Origin: Halegenticoccus soli
GTDB taxonomy: Archaea > Halobacteriota > Halobacteria > Halobacteriales > Haloferacaceae
DNA: 47,805 nucleotides
Direction of reading: 5' to 3'
Assembly (NCBI RefSeq): GCF_002844195.1
Contig: NZ_PEND01000013.1
Coordinates: 1-47,805, forward strand
This document shows positions 16,059 through 23,570 of this stretch, in pieces. The position numbers were made by a program, and so were the translations under genes. The stretch's first letter is position 1, and the number at the start of each line of letters is the position of its first letter. Under the pieces are notes generated by a model that worked only from the letters and a program-made list of their open reading frames with translations, made no database searches and was not told the origin of the DNA.

Positions 16059-17417
16059 ATGACGAAAGACACGAACGATCTCGGAGAGCGAACAGGCTTC
16101 CGACCAACCAATTCGCGGCACACTTCCCAACAGACGCCCGGGGCGGAATCGCTCGCGAACGACCTGACCCGGCCAACGGATGAGAGAGCCGCCGTAGGAA
16201 CGGCAGCGAACGGGAACATTCAAAACCCGGCGATCCAGATCGGCCCGAAGTTGGATCTCGGGGGACGACTCATCGTCGGAAAGGGGCTCGCTTACGAGAC
16301 GATCGAGGCCGCCTGGAACGACGCACAGGACGGCGACAAGGTCTACGTCCACTCGTCGTACGACGCCCAGGAGGCGGGCGAACAGTTCCCAATCGTCCTC
16401 GATAACCGGGAGAAAGAAGTCACGCTCACCGGCGGGCATCCCTCTGGGTCGGTGATCGACGCGGGTGACACCGACACCAACGTCATCGAGGTCATCGGCC
16501 GGGGCCAGAGCGATTACCGCAACAACCCTCTCGTCCAGAATCTCAAAATCACGGGGGGCAATGTGGGCCTGCGAATTCGCGCGGCCCCCTACTCGATGTA
16601 CCAGAACCTCATCCTGTACCAGACGGGGTCGCACGGGGTGCAACTCGACGGCTACACGACAGACGACGGCCTCGAAAAGCGGACCTTCGGAGTCAATCTC
16701 CGCTACTGCGTGGCATGGGGCTGCGGCGGCAACGGCTTCCGCCTTGAAACCGATGCTGTCCCGAACAGCACGTCGTTCTACGGCTGTCACGCCATGTTTA
16801 ACGGACGGGCTGGGAGTGCGACGCTTCCGGGCGTGCAGATGCGTGGGTACTCGACGCGGTGGCACGGTGGCTCTATTCGGGGCAACGGCGGATTCGGCGT
16901 CGACGCTCGCGGCGGATCGGCACAGAGCGTCTACGGCACGTACTTCAAAGGAAACGGTGCGACGCGACAGTACCCGAGCGACGTCTACCTCTCCGAGACG
17001 GCGGTTGGCCACACGATCGAGGCCTGTTACTTCGACGGAACGTATTCGGTAGATTCGCCGAACGGACGATCTCGAGAGTACCGCGCGATCGTCGTCTCCG
17101 GCGCGCCGACCGTGTCGATCAAGAACACGACGTACCGGGGCTACGAGGACGCGTTCATCCTCGTCCGGAACGCTCGCGACGTCGACGTTCATGGACCGTC
17201 GCACGTCGGACTGGACAGCACCACGTTCGTCAGCACGTCGGGGTCGGTCCGACTCCGGAGCAATGAGGTCGTCCAAGAATCGGACCTGCGCGAGATCTCC
17301 GGCGGATACCGGGGCGATCTCGGCATCCACGACGGGTCGGGCGATGCCCGATGGGGGCTCGCGATATGGAACGGCCGAGAGTGGGTTAGCGCCATGAACT
17401 CGACAGTGATTCAGTAG
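16059..17417 (+). CDS. Right-handed parallel beta-helix (pectate-lyase-like) protein
   Basis: This protein has 452 residues from ATG 16059. After a 65-residue polar, Thr/Asn-rich N-terminus with no signal peptide, it shows the entry motif of pectate-lyase-fold proteins (LAYETIEAAWNDAQDGDKVYV, then a VTLTGGHPSGSVIDAG strand pair) and successive coil-like strands rich in Gly, Asn and aromatic residues (NLKITGGNVGLRIRAAPYSM, GVDARGGSAQSVYGTYFKGN). Such folds occur in polysaccharide lyases, surface proteins and viral tail spikes. No catalytic triad can be assigned. Lack of a Tat or Sec leader is odd for a surface enzyme and leaves room for a viral or cytoplasmic role. The next functional gene is a polysaccharide deacetylase. 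Confidence 0.75.
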   Translation: MTKDTNDLGERTGFRPTNSRHTSQQTPGAESLANDLTRPTDERAAVGTAANGNIQNPAIQIGPKLDLGGRLIVGKGLAYETIEAAWNDAQDGDKVYVHSSYDAQEAGEQFPIVLDNREKEVTLTGGHPSGSVIDAGDTDTNVIEVIGRGQSDYRNNPLVQNLKITGGNVGLRIRAAPYSMYQNLILYQTGSHGVQLDGYTTDDGLEKRTFGVNLRYCVAWGCGGNGFRLETDAVPNSTSFYGCHAMFNGRAGSATLPGVQMRGYSTRWHGGSIRGNGGFGVDARGGSAQSVYGTYFKGNGATRQYPSDVYLSETAVGHTIEACYFDGTYSVDSPNGRSREYRAIVVSGAPTVSIKNTTYRGYEDAFILVRNARDVDVHGPSHVGLDSTTFVSTSGSVRLRSNEVVQESDLREISGGYRGDLGIHDGSGDARWGLAIWNGREWVSAMNSTVIQ

Positions 17418-17783
17418 CCGCTGGGGCTTGGTTGGCGAACTCACCAGAGAACTTCCTCGTTGAGGGCCTCCAGGAACGATACGACGTCGTCTTCGGCGCA
17501 GATTGCGTACGCCGACGCTGACCGGTGTCCGTGGAAATCGTGGGTCTACCCAGTGACGCGGCTTGCCGGCGTACGCTACGTACTCGTTACCCTGGACGAT
17601 CTCGGGAACGGATACGAGCGCACGACCTCTCCCCCGGTGAAATCGATTCCCCATCGATTCTTGGTGCCGCTGCCCGTCTCTCACCGATCGCTATCGTCGG
17701 CATGCGCTCTCGGCTGTGAGCTCCACAGCGCAGGGACACGCTCCCACGAAGACGAAATCGCCCGATACCGACGGTGGCTCCGC
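17418..17783. other. Decayed region with a C-terminal gene fragment
   Basis: No full gene is visible. On the minus strand 17542-17441, a stop-free stretch after a TAG reads THDFHGHRSASAYAICAEDD and ends VVSFLEALNEEVLW, which looks like a real acidic haloarchaeal C-terminus, but no start or upstream domain joins it in frame. It is probably the tail of a lost gene; I cannot name the family. Confidence 0.35.
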
Positions 17784-17951
17784 TCAGAGCGGCACCTCTT
17801 CGAAAAACCCCTCGCGGAGATACTCCTCACGGGCGCCGCACGCTGGACACTGCGTGAGCGCGAGATACGCTGACGACCGTTCGACGGTCGGCGTCGACGC
17901 TGAACACGTGTGCGCCTCTACGGTACCGATCCACCGCGCAGGAATACACAA
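17784..17951 (-). CDS. Small zinc-knuckle protein
   Basis: This 55-residue frame begins at a TTG (17951-17949) just after an in-frame TAG. The sequence TVEAHTCSAS ... LTQCPACGAREEYLREGFFE carries one CPxC knuckle plus an upstream Cys, a pattern of haloarchaeal small zinc-binding proteins. The lack of an ATG/GTG leaves open that it is the 3' remnant of a longer gene. Codon use fits a haloarchaeal coding frame. Confidence 0.45.
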   Translation of the reverse strand: MCIPARWIGTVEAHTCSASTPTVERSSAYLALTQCPACGAREEYLREGFFEEVPL

Positions 17952-18063
17952 ACTGCGTCGCTAGCCGCTCGAAGGTCCGTTCTCTAACTGGTTACTCCGC
18001 GAGACGGTCTCGGGTGGGCGTGATACACTTTTTTCCCTCCGGTTACTGAAGGATATATCTGTC

Positions 18064-18963
18064 ATGGGAACCGTTGACGTTGCAATCGGAGTCGACGCCG
18101 ACTGCGTCGCCGGCTGGCTCGGCTCCTACGGCGGTGCGGATTCCCCCGCGGACCTCTCCCGGGGGCTGGCTGCCGGAAACGAGGGCATCCCGCGGATGCT
18201 CGCGCTCTTCGAGGACGAGAACGTCCGGACGTCGTGGTACGTCCCCGGCCACACGATCGAAACCTTCCGCGACGAGATCGAGGCGGTCGCCGACGCCGGT
18301 CACGAACTCGGAGTCCACGGGTACTCCCACGAGAACCCGACCGATCTCACGCGAGAACAGGAAGACGAGATCCTCGAGGTCTCGATCGATCTCATCGAGG
18401 ACGTCACCGGATCGGAGCCCGTCGGCCACCGTGCCAGCTGGTGGGAGTTCAGCGAGAACACGCCCGATCTCGTGGAAAAACACGGGTTCCTCTACGATAG
18501 CAGTCTGATGGAACGCCAGTTCGAGCCGGGCTGGCTGCGCAAAGGCGACACCTGGAAGAAGATCGACTACGACGAAAGCCCGCAGACGTGGATGGAACCC
18601 TACCAGTACGGCGAGGAGACCGACATCGTCGAGATCCCGATCAGTTGGTACCGGGACGACATCCCGCCGATGCTGTTCATCAAACAGCCGATCTACCACG
18701 CGGGGTATAAGGACCCGGAAATGATGTACGAGCAGTACTACAAACGCCAGTTCGATTACTTGTACAACAGGCGCGGCGCTGGCGTCTACACGTTCACGAT
18801 CCATCCCGACATCCACGGCTTGCCGCACATGATCCCCCTCCTCGAAGAGTTCATCCGGTACGTCAAGAGCCACGAGAACGCGCAGTTCGTCACCCTCGAA
18901 ACTATCGCCGAGAAATTCAGAGACGATCCGTCGGTGTACGAGAGCGAGAGCGGGTACGTCTGA
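18064..18963 (+). CDS. Polysaccharide deacetylase (NodB-homology domain, PuuE-like)
   Basis: This protein has 299 residues from ATG 18064. NodB-fold motifs are visible: VAIGVDADCVAGW (Asp11/Asp13, motif 1), RTSWYVPGHTIETF, and VHGYSHENP (His85 and His89, metal ligands), then GHRASWWEFS and a late TFTIHPDIHG histidine. This branch, seen in many archaea, resembles cytoplasmic PuuE/allantoinase-like deacetylases that act on amide substrates rather than chitin. There is no signal peptide, consistent with a cytoplasmic enzyme. It converges on the asparaginase gene with no spacer. Its likely substrate is an N-acetylated sugar or ureide; this is undetermined. Confidence 0.85.
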   Translation: MGTVDVAIGVDADCVAGWLGSYGGADSPADLSRGLAAGNEGIPRMLALFEDENVRTSWYVPGHTIETFRDEIEAVADAGHELGVHGYSHENPTDLTREQEDEILEVSIDLIEDVTGSEPVGHRASWWEFSENTPDLVEKHGFLYDSSLMERQFEPGWLRKGDTWKKIDYDESPQTWMEPYQYGEETDIVEIPISWYRDDIPPMLFIKQPIYHAGYKDPEMMYEQYYKRQFDYLYNRRGAGVYTFTIHPDIHGLPHMIPLLEEFIRYVKSHENAQFVTLETIAEKFRDDPSVYESESGYV

Positions 18964-19941
18964 TCAATCGGTCGACGCGAACGCGTCTCGGATCGCGTCC
19001 GCGTCGTCGAACGCTTCGAGCGCAAGTGCGAGCCGGTGTCTGGCCTGCGGTGCGGAGAGATCGCCGGCGAAGATAGCCCCGCACTCGCGGAGACGTTCGC
19101 CGCCCCCTTCTCCGCCGTAGACCGGCGCGACTCGCCCTTCGAGACAGCGCGACGTGACGACGACGGGAACGCCCACATCGATCGCGTCGCGAACGCGCTC
19201 GGCGATTCCCGCGGTCACGTTCCCGAGCCCCGTCCCCTCGATGACGAGGCCGTCTGCGTCGTGTTCGAGTGCGGCCGCAACCAGTTCGCCGGAGACGGCG
19301 CCTCCGCTCTTGATCGTGAAGACGGTCGCCGCGAGCGACGTCGCCTCGATCGGACGCGTCTCGCTTTTGGGGGGACGGTGAATCGAAACGCCGCTCCGAT
19401 CGACAGTCGCGACCGGTCCCGCGTTCCTCGATCGAAACGCCTCGAGAGCGGACGTGTGTACCTTCGTCACCGATCGCGCGCTGTGGATCTTCTCGTCGAA
19501 CGCGACGAACGTGCCGCCCGCGTCGCGCTCGACGAACGCAGTTGCCGCCCGAACGGCCGTGAGTGTATTGCTCGGTCCGTCCGGGCTCACCTCGTCGGGG
19601 CGGCGCTGAGCACCCGTCAAAAACACCGGTGTGTCCGGCTGTACAGTGACGTCGAGGTAGTAGGCCGTCTCCTCCATCGTGTCGGTCCCGTGGGTGACGA
19701 CCACGGCGTCGACCGCTGGGTCGGCGTCGAGCGCTCTCACCCGCTCGCCGATCGTCTCGAGCGTCGACCCGTCCAGTTCGTAGCTCGGTATCTGCGCGAC
19801 GTCTTCGACCGTGAGCGTAGCGTACGCCTCGAGTTCGGGAACGGCTTCGAGGAGTTGTGTCCCCGTCTCCGTCGGTCTCGCGCCGTTAGCCGCGTCAGTG
19901 CTTGCGATGGTCCCGCCCGTGCTGAGAAGGGTCACGTTCAT
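18964..19941 (-). CDS. L-asparaginase, type I-like
   Basis: This protein has 325 residues from ATG 19941. The two catalytic threonine blocks are intact: LLSTGGTIAST (Thr11) and VVTHGTDTMEETAYYLD (Thr83, Asp87), with the FDEKIHSARSVTKVH segment containing the third catalytic region. It hydrolyses asparagine to aspartate and ammonia. No leader peptide is present, so it is cytoplasmic. The archaeal tRNA amidotransferase subunit GatD shares this core but carries an N-terminal extension of about 80 residues that is absent here, so a free asparaginase is preferred. The gene ends base-to-base against the convergent deacetylase. Confidence 0.9.
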   Translation of the reverse strand: MNVTLLSTGGTIASTDAANGARPTETGTQLLEAVPELEAYATLTVEDVAQIPSYELDGSTLETIGERVRALDADPAVDAVVVTHGTDTMEETAYYLDVTVQPDTPVFLTGAQRRPDEVSPDGPSNTLTAVRAATAFVERDAGGTFVAFDEKIHSARSVTKVHTSALEAFRSRNAGPVATVDRSGVSIHRPPKSETRPIEATSLAATVFTIKSGGAVSGELVAAALEHDADGLVIEGTGLGNVTAGIAERVRDAIDVGVPVVVTSRCLEGRVAPVYGGEGGGERLRECGAIFAGDLSAPQARHRLALALEAFDDADAIRDAFASTD

Positions 19942-19978
19942 GTGGTCGCGTTCTTCGTCGACGACCCAAAAGGTACTC

Positions 19979-20122
19979 TATCAATTCGACGAAGGCTCCG
20001 TCGAGAAAGGGCAGACCGACCGGCGCACCAACTCCTCCCAGATCACCGACGAGGGCCGCACCGCTCTCAGAGAGCGTCGCGAGTGGGAGGATCGGTCCCT
20101 CCAAGAGACCGCGCTCGCCTAA
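19979..20122 (+). pseudogene. Winged-helix regulator fragment (copy A)
   Basis: The plus strand reads YQFDEGSVEKGQTDRRTNSS, then ITDEGRTALRERREWEDRSL and QETALA before a TAA. It looks like the wing and dimerisation helix of a haloarchaeal winged-helix regulator, without N-terminus or start codon. A diverged, frameshifted homologue lies at 13803-13926 (24 of 38 residues identical). It is squeezed between the asparaginase start and a small gene on the minus strand. Confidence 0.5.
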
Positions 20123-20186
20123 CGCCGAGAGTCGCACCGGAATTCCCCCTGTCAGAGTGAAGACTGGGGCCTCACGATGTCCGGGG

Positions 20187-20399
20187 CTAGGTAATGCGGA
20201 CCGCCTCGTCGACGTAGTAGATGTAGCCGCGGCTGTGGAGAACACTCAATAGCGCCTCAGCAGACTCCTCGCCGAACTCGGAAGCGACCACTGAGAGAGC
20301 TCGTTCGCGAGGTAGTTCACCACCCGCATTCTCGACCGGCGACCGAAGCACCTCAAGTGCCTCCTCGGCTCGCGGCGGGAGTGGCGTTTGAGGGTTCAT
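20187..20399 (-). CDS. Small winged-helix-like protein of unknown function
   Basis: This protein has 70 residues from ATG 20399 (MNPQTPLPPRAEEALEVL). Helix-helix-helix-hairpin character is seen: EEALEVLRSPVENAGGELPR, a second helix ALSVVASEFGEESAEALLSV, then HSRGYIYYVDEAVRIT as a possible wing. It resembles the many stand-alone haloarchaeal small helical proteins that may bind nucleic acid. Codon use is haloarchaeal. Context gives no function: a broken winged-helix fragment lies downstream and an IS-like hairpin region upstream. Confidence 0.6.
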   Translation of the reverse strand: MNPQTPLPPRAEEALEVLRSPVENAGGELPRERALSVVASEFGEESAEALLSVLHSRGYIYYVDEAVRIT

Positions 20400-20539
20400 C
20401 ACGAATACGTATCGCGGGCTGCGCCATAAATCTACCACCGTGCCGTGATTTTCGGATTTCGGTGCCTCTCAGCGGTTCCGTCCCCGGTTTTTTGTCCGGC
20501 GTATCGTCCCGAGTCTATCTCGTTGCCGAAGCGAAGCAC

Positions 20540-20560
20540 GCCTCCCGTCTCGCGGGAGGC
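20540..20560. other. Perfect hairpin in an intergenic region
   Basis: GCCTCCCG-TCTCG-CGGGAGGC is an 8-bp stem with a 5-base loop, in the gap between the small gene at 20187-20399 and the TumE-like gene. It may be a structured RNA or IS-derived end, given the second hairpin 90 bases further on. Confidence 0.4.
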
Positions 20561-20647
20561 ATCTTTGTCCTACATACCGTGTGCGATTTGCGCTTTTATT
20601 GGCGGTGCGAGCCTTTCGTGGAAGGAATTACAGAGGTTCGAGGAGAG

Positions 20648-20667
20648 CCCACGACTTCAGTCGTGGG
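20648..20667 (+). mobile_element. IS200/IS605-type end hairpin remnant
   Basis: CCCACGAC-TTCA-GTCGTGGG is a perfect 8-bp stem-loop followed by AGGAAGTCA. Hairpins of this type mark the ends of haloarchaeal IS200/IS605 elements and the 3' guide-scaffold RNA of TnpB. No tnpA or tnpB is attached here, so it is a solitary end or scar. It abuts the stop codon of the TumE-like gene. Confidence 0.45.
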
Positions 20668-20673
20668 AGGAAG

Positions 20674-21126
20674 TCAGGTTCCGTGGAGCCGTTCGACTCG
20701 GTCGCTCACCCAATCGAGGACGGCAAACAATGCGTCGAGGTGATGTGGGTCCAGCGACGACGGTTCGGCCTCGCCGGCGTCCGGCGGTGGGTGAAAATGG
20801 GTCCGCGGGGCGGCCGTTTTCGGATGCCGGTCCCATCGGCACTGGTACGGACTGGTCTCCCCGTCTCGTTCTTCGAGATAGTGAAACGAGTAGTCGCCGG
20901 TGACGAACCACCGGACGTCGATGCGGACGGCTGTGACGTCGGCCGGGTACGCGTTCGCGACGAGGTGGATCTGAAGGTGGCGGGGCGAAACACTCGACGG
21001 GTCGAACGCCCACTCGTCGACGAGGGGGTGAGTTGCAGCGCGCTGGGCGAGCGTCTGGAGCGTCGGCACGTCGAGGCGGCCCTCCGGAATCGGGTCAGCA
21101 CTACGTGAGTCTTCGTCGTCGGGCAT
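20674..21126 (-). CDS. TumE-like (DUF6516-related) putative toxin
   Basis: This protein has 150 residues from ATG 21126. The central section YSFHYLEERDGETSPYQCRW followed by a Trp-Asp-Arg-His, a THFHPPP motif and a terminal helix LDPHHLDALFAVLDWVSDRV resembles the small toxins of the TumE/DUF6516 type, whose hallmark is a YxxH...RWD...PHH pattern. It lies 13 bases after a winged-helix gene on the same strand, a two-gene arrangement I know from haloarchaea. Toxicity is inferred from family resemblance only. The family call is moderate because the similarity is judged by eye. Confidence 0.6.
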   Translation of the reverse strand: MPDDEDSRSADPIPEGRLDVPTLQTLAQRAATHPLVDEWAFDPSSVSPRHLQIHLVANAYPADVTAVRIDVRWFVTGDYSFHYLEERDGETSPYQCRWDRHPKTAAPRTHFHPPPDAGEAEPSSLDPHHLDALFAVLDWVSDRVERLHGT

Positions 21127-21139
21127 GCTGGCTCGCTCG

Positions 21140-21688
21140 TCACGCCGACGCCGACTTGCCGGTTCGACTGTCGGTATCCCCCTCGGCGCGGTGAGCCGCT
21201 TGTTGGAGGACTTCGAGGTCTTCGCGCACGCTCCGCCACCGCGTCAGCGCATCCCACTGTCCGTGGATCTCCTCGTGGTCGACGCCCTCGAACGCCGCCG
21301 GCGAGATCGCGTTGGGATCGGGCGCGTCGAACCGTTCCTGAAACGACCGGTCTTCCTCCAGAAGCGCGTCGACCTCCTCGCGCAGCTCGGCAGCGGAGTG
21401 CTCGCGCGCGAGCGCTTCGATTCGCTTCCAGCGTAGATACGATTCGTTGCGGCGGTACTCCGCAGGGCGGTCACCGCGGCGCTCGGCGATTCCCATCTCG
21501 ACGAGCTGCGAGAGGGCCGCGCGCGCGCCGTCAGCCGAACAGTCCGCGCGCTCGCCGATTTCGTTCGCGGTCGCGTAGCTCGTGGTCCCGGTGATGACGT
21601 CGTAGACGCGCTGGAAGGTGGTTCGCTCCTCCCGCCAGCGTGCACGAGCCTCGCCGGCGTGCCCCCCATTAGACGTCTCATCGCTCAT
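21140..21688 (-). CDS. Winged-helix protein (DUF7342-like), partner of the TumE-like gene
   Basis: This protein has 182 residues from ATG 21688. An N-terminal arm leads into a winged helix: FQRVYDVITGTTSYATANEI, ERADCSADGARAALSQLVEM and the wing GIAERRGDRPAEYRRNESYL. This is followed by a long helical region (LAREHSAAELREEVDALLEE) and an acidic C-terminus. It is the haloarchaeal DUF7342-type helix-turn-helix protein that often precedes a TumE-like gene. By position it could be the antitoxin or repressor of the pair. A TATA-like stretch (GATATATCC) lies about 35 bases before the ATG. Confidence 0.7.
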   Translation of the reverse strand: MSDETSNGGHAGEARARWREERTTFQRVYDVITGTTSYATANEIGERADCSADGARAALSQLVEMGIAERRGDRPAEYRRNESYLRWKRIEALAREHSAAELREEVDALLEEDRSFQERFDAPDPNAISPAAFEGVDHEEIHGQWDALTRWRSVREDLEVLQQAAHRAEGDTDSRTGKSASA

Positions 21689-21920
21689 ACGCGACCGTTC
21701 GTGACGGAAGAGGATATATCTTTCCCGTAGACGAAAAATATCGTCCGCCTCGGACAGCTCCTCGCCCGAGTGCTCACCGGAGGGACACCGGTTCCGACTC
21801 TGAGGTGAGAGTCGTTCAGACGCGTTCCCACGCCGAGTGATTTCGGGAATCGGCGCAGTCGCTTCCCATCCTAATTTAACGAGACAGTATTACGGTAAGT
21901 GACTCAGTGCTGAACAGCAG

Positions 21921-21926
21921 TTATAC
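21921..21926 (+). promoter_or_regulatory. TATA box of the Tat-secreted protein gene
   Basis: TTATAC lies 25-30 bases before ATG 21951, the spacing expected for a leaderless haloarchaeal transcript. Confidence 0.4.
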
Positions 21927-21950
21927 GTCTTCTCGTGGCACTCACACGTG

Positions 21951-22715
21951 ATGTCCGGACGCAGACTCTTCCGCCGAGAGGCGCTGAGAGGTATCGCAGC
22001 AAGCGGACTCACCGCCATAGGCGTCAGCTCTTCGTCCGTCGCGGCACAGACGGACAGTCGCTCGAAGCCGGTGATCGTCGACGACTTCGAAGACGGCGAC
22101 CTGAACGAATACCAGTTTGACAGGGGGCGCTCTGGCGCCGAAATCGCCTCTCGACCAGTATTCCGTGGATCGAACGCACTCGCGATCCGCGGCACAGACG
22201 CGGAACTCACCTCCACTTCAGGTTTGAAGCCGTACCCGAAGGCGGGAGACACGTTCGCCTGCTGGATCCGTGCGTCGGGTGGCGCAGACACCCTCCAGTT
22301 CTCGTACGGGGTGCAGAGCCCCGGGGATCGGTACTACGTGAAACTCAACTACCCGAACCAGGCGGTTCAGCTCTACCGGATCCAGAACGCGGGATCGCCG
22401 ACACGGTTCGGTGCAGCCAACCAGGGGTTCACACTCGCACAGGATCGGTGGTATGGGATCGTGATCACGTGGCACCGCGACGGTCGACAGATCGTGCGGC
22501 TCTTCGACGCTCAGGGGAACAAACTCACACAGTTCGCTGGGCGCGACAACACGTGGAAACGGGGCGGAATCGGGTACGACGCCTATCTCGCGTCCGGCGG
22601 CTCGGCGTATTTCGACTATGTGACGATTATCACCCCGCCGGATGACGGAAACGGCACCGGCGGGATGCTGAGAAAAGACACTGGTCATCGGAACAGCGGG
22701 AACGGCAACGGATAG
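21951..22715 (+). CDS. Tat-secreted concanavalin-like (LamG-type) protein, probably truncated
   Basis: This protein has 254 residues from ATG 21951; a GTG just before it is also possible. The leader SGRRLFRREALRGIAASGLT ends in SVAAQ, a Tat-type signal. A jelly-roll domain of about 180 residues follows: IVDDFEDGDLNEYQFDRGRS, then FACWIRASGGADTLQFSYGV and RWYGIVITWHRDGRQIVRLF, typical of LamG/family-16-like folds found on glycan-binding proteins. A low-complexity GNGNG linker then meets a TAG. Beyond it the frame keeps the same Gly/Asn-Asp composition, and another frame ends VFSFNLVRPRY with a stop, so a second part may have been lost. It probably binds or cleaves surface glycans. Confidence 0.7.
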   Translation: MSGRRLFRREALRGIAASGLTAIGVSSSSVAAQTDSRSKPVIVDDFEDGDLNEYQFDRGRSGAEIASRPVFRGSNALAIRGTDAELTSTSGLKPYPKAGDTFACWIRASGGADTLQFSYGVQSPGDRYYVKLNYPNQAVQLYRIQNAGSPTRFGAANQGFTLAQDRWYGIVITWHRDGRQIVRLFDAQGNKLTQFAGRDNTWKRGGIGYDAYLASGGSAYFDYVTIITPPDDGNGTGGMLRKDTGHRNSGNGNG

Positions 22716-22869
22716 GGCGACCATAACGGCCACACTGGCGATCCCGACAACGGAAACGGCACTGATCGCGGTGGACGATGGCGGTCCCGTCTTCAGTTTC
22801 AATCTCGTCCGCCCGCGTTACTGAGCAAGTGCGCAACCGGAGAAGTCGAGGAGGCGGTCAAAGCGCTGG

Positions 22870-23271
22870 TCACCCTTCGATGGGTGCCGTCGCGTCAGCT
22901 CGTTCGTATTTCGTTTCGAACTCCTGGATGAGCTGCCCCATCTTGGCGTACCAGTCGTTGAGCATCCGCTGCATGTTCTTGGAGATCTTCGAGGGATCGG
23001 TCGGCGAGTAGACGTGGTAGTAGCCGCCCTGCTCGTAATTGACCTGCTCTTTCTGGATGAACCCGGCCTGAAGCAGGCGCTGAACGGCGCGATAGGCGGT
23101 CGAACGCTCGCGATCGACCGCCTCCGCAAGTTCGTCGACGGTGAGTGGTTCCGCGGCGTCGACGAGCTCCTGGAAGCACTCTTTGTCGAGTTGCTTGAGC
23201 CCGTGGAAACACTCGAGGAGTCCCTCGCACTCCATGTCCTGCTGAAGTTGTTCGGCCATCGAATTCGGCAT
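22870..23271 (-). CDS. TrmB-like helix-turn-helix regulator of the sulfur cluster
   Basis: This protein has 133 residues from ATG 23271, or 129 from ATG 23259. A winged helix is clear: QLDKECFQELVDAAEPLTVD, ELAEAVDRERSTAYRAVQRL, LQAGFIQKEQVNYEQGGYYH. A C-terminal helix with NDWYAKMGQLIQEFETKYER could dimerise. Three Cys (in MECEGLLECFHG and DKECFQ) lie before and within the DNA-binding domain and could sense thiols or persulfide. It is the only regulator in the sulfur island. A perfect inverted repeat TTGTGCA-N5-TGCACAA sits 40-58 bases before its start, suggesting autoregulation, and related sites precede other island genes. The sensing role is inference. Confidence 0.78.
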   Translation of the reverse strand: MPNSMAEQLQQDMECEGLLECFHGLKQLDKECFQELVDAAEPLTVDELAEAVDRERSTAYRAVQRLLQAGFIQKEQVNYEQGGYYHVYSPTDPSKISKNMQRMLNDWYAKMGQLIQEFETKYERADATAPIEG

Positions 23272-23310
23272 TCGTATCGCGTTCAGCTAGGTACCAGGCC
23301 GGTAAAAGAC

Positions 23311-23329
23311 TTGTGCATAAGCTGCACAA
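23311..23329. promoter_or_regulatory. Candidate operator: TTGTGCA-N5-TGCACAA
   Basis: A perfect 7-bp inverted repeat with a 5-base spacer (TAAGC) lies 40-58 bases upstream of the TrmB-like regulator. TTGTGCACAA recurs at 32473-32482 (DUF302 gene) and the half site TGCACAA at 27707-27713 (DUF7512/TauE operon). It is the best candidate for the regulator's own binding site. Confidence 0.5.
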
Positions 23330-23345
23330 TTCTGCGCTATCTCAG

Positions 23346-23543
23346 TCAGCGATCGCTATCAAGGACGCTCCTTTCCGTGGAACCGCCGACGAATTGCGCC
23401 GCTCCCTCACACAGGTTCTGGTCGGGTGATCTGCGGGGTCCGCAACGCATCGACGCCGCGTCTCCCTGAACATCCGCGTTGACTTCGCTGACGATATCTT
23501 CAAACGCAATATCGGTCACCTCCGTCTCGATGTAGATCGTCAG
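23346..23543 (-). other. Possible remnant of a DUF302-like gene
   Basis: The frame reads TIYIETEVTDIAFEDIVSEV then NADVQGDAASM before the sequence loses protein-like character; there is only a CTG where a start would be. The opening resembles the N-terminus of DUF302 proteins such as the one at 32484-32870. Taken with the flanking bases it fills the gap 23272-23570, where I see no intact gene. Confidence 0.25.
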
Positions 23544-23570
23544 ACGTCAGCCCCTCTCCCACCGCTGATC

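Noticed and set aside
15954-17684. 576-residue minus-strand frame across the beta-helix gene
   Set aside because: Arg/Val-rich shadow; the plus strand encodes a recognisable parallel beta-helix with coherent Gly/Asn turns.
19036-20160. 374-residue plus-strand frame opposite the asparaginase
   Set aside because: Arg-rich shadow; the minus strand carries both catalytic threonine motifs.
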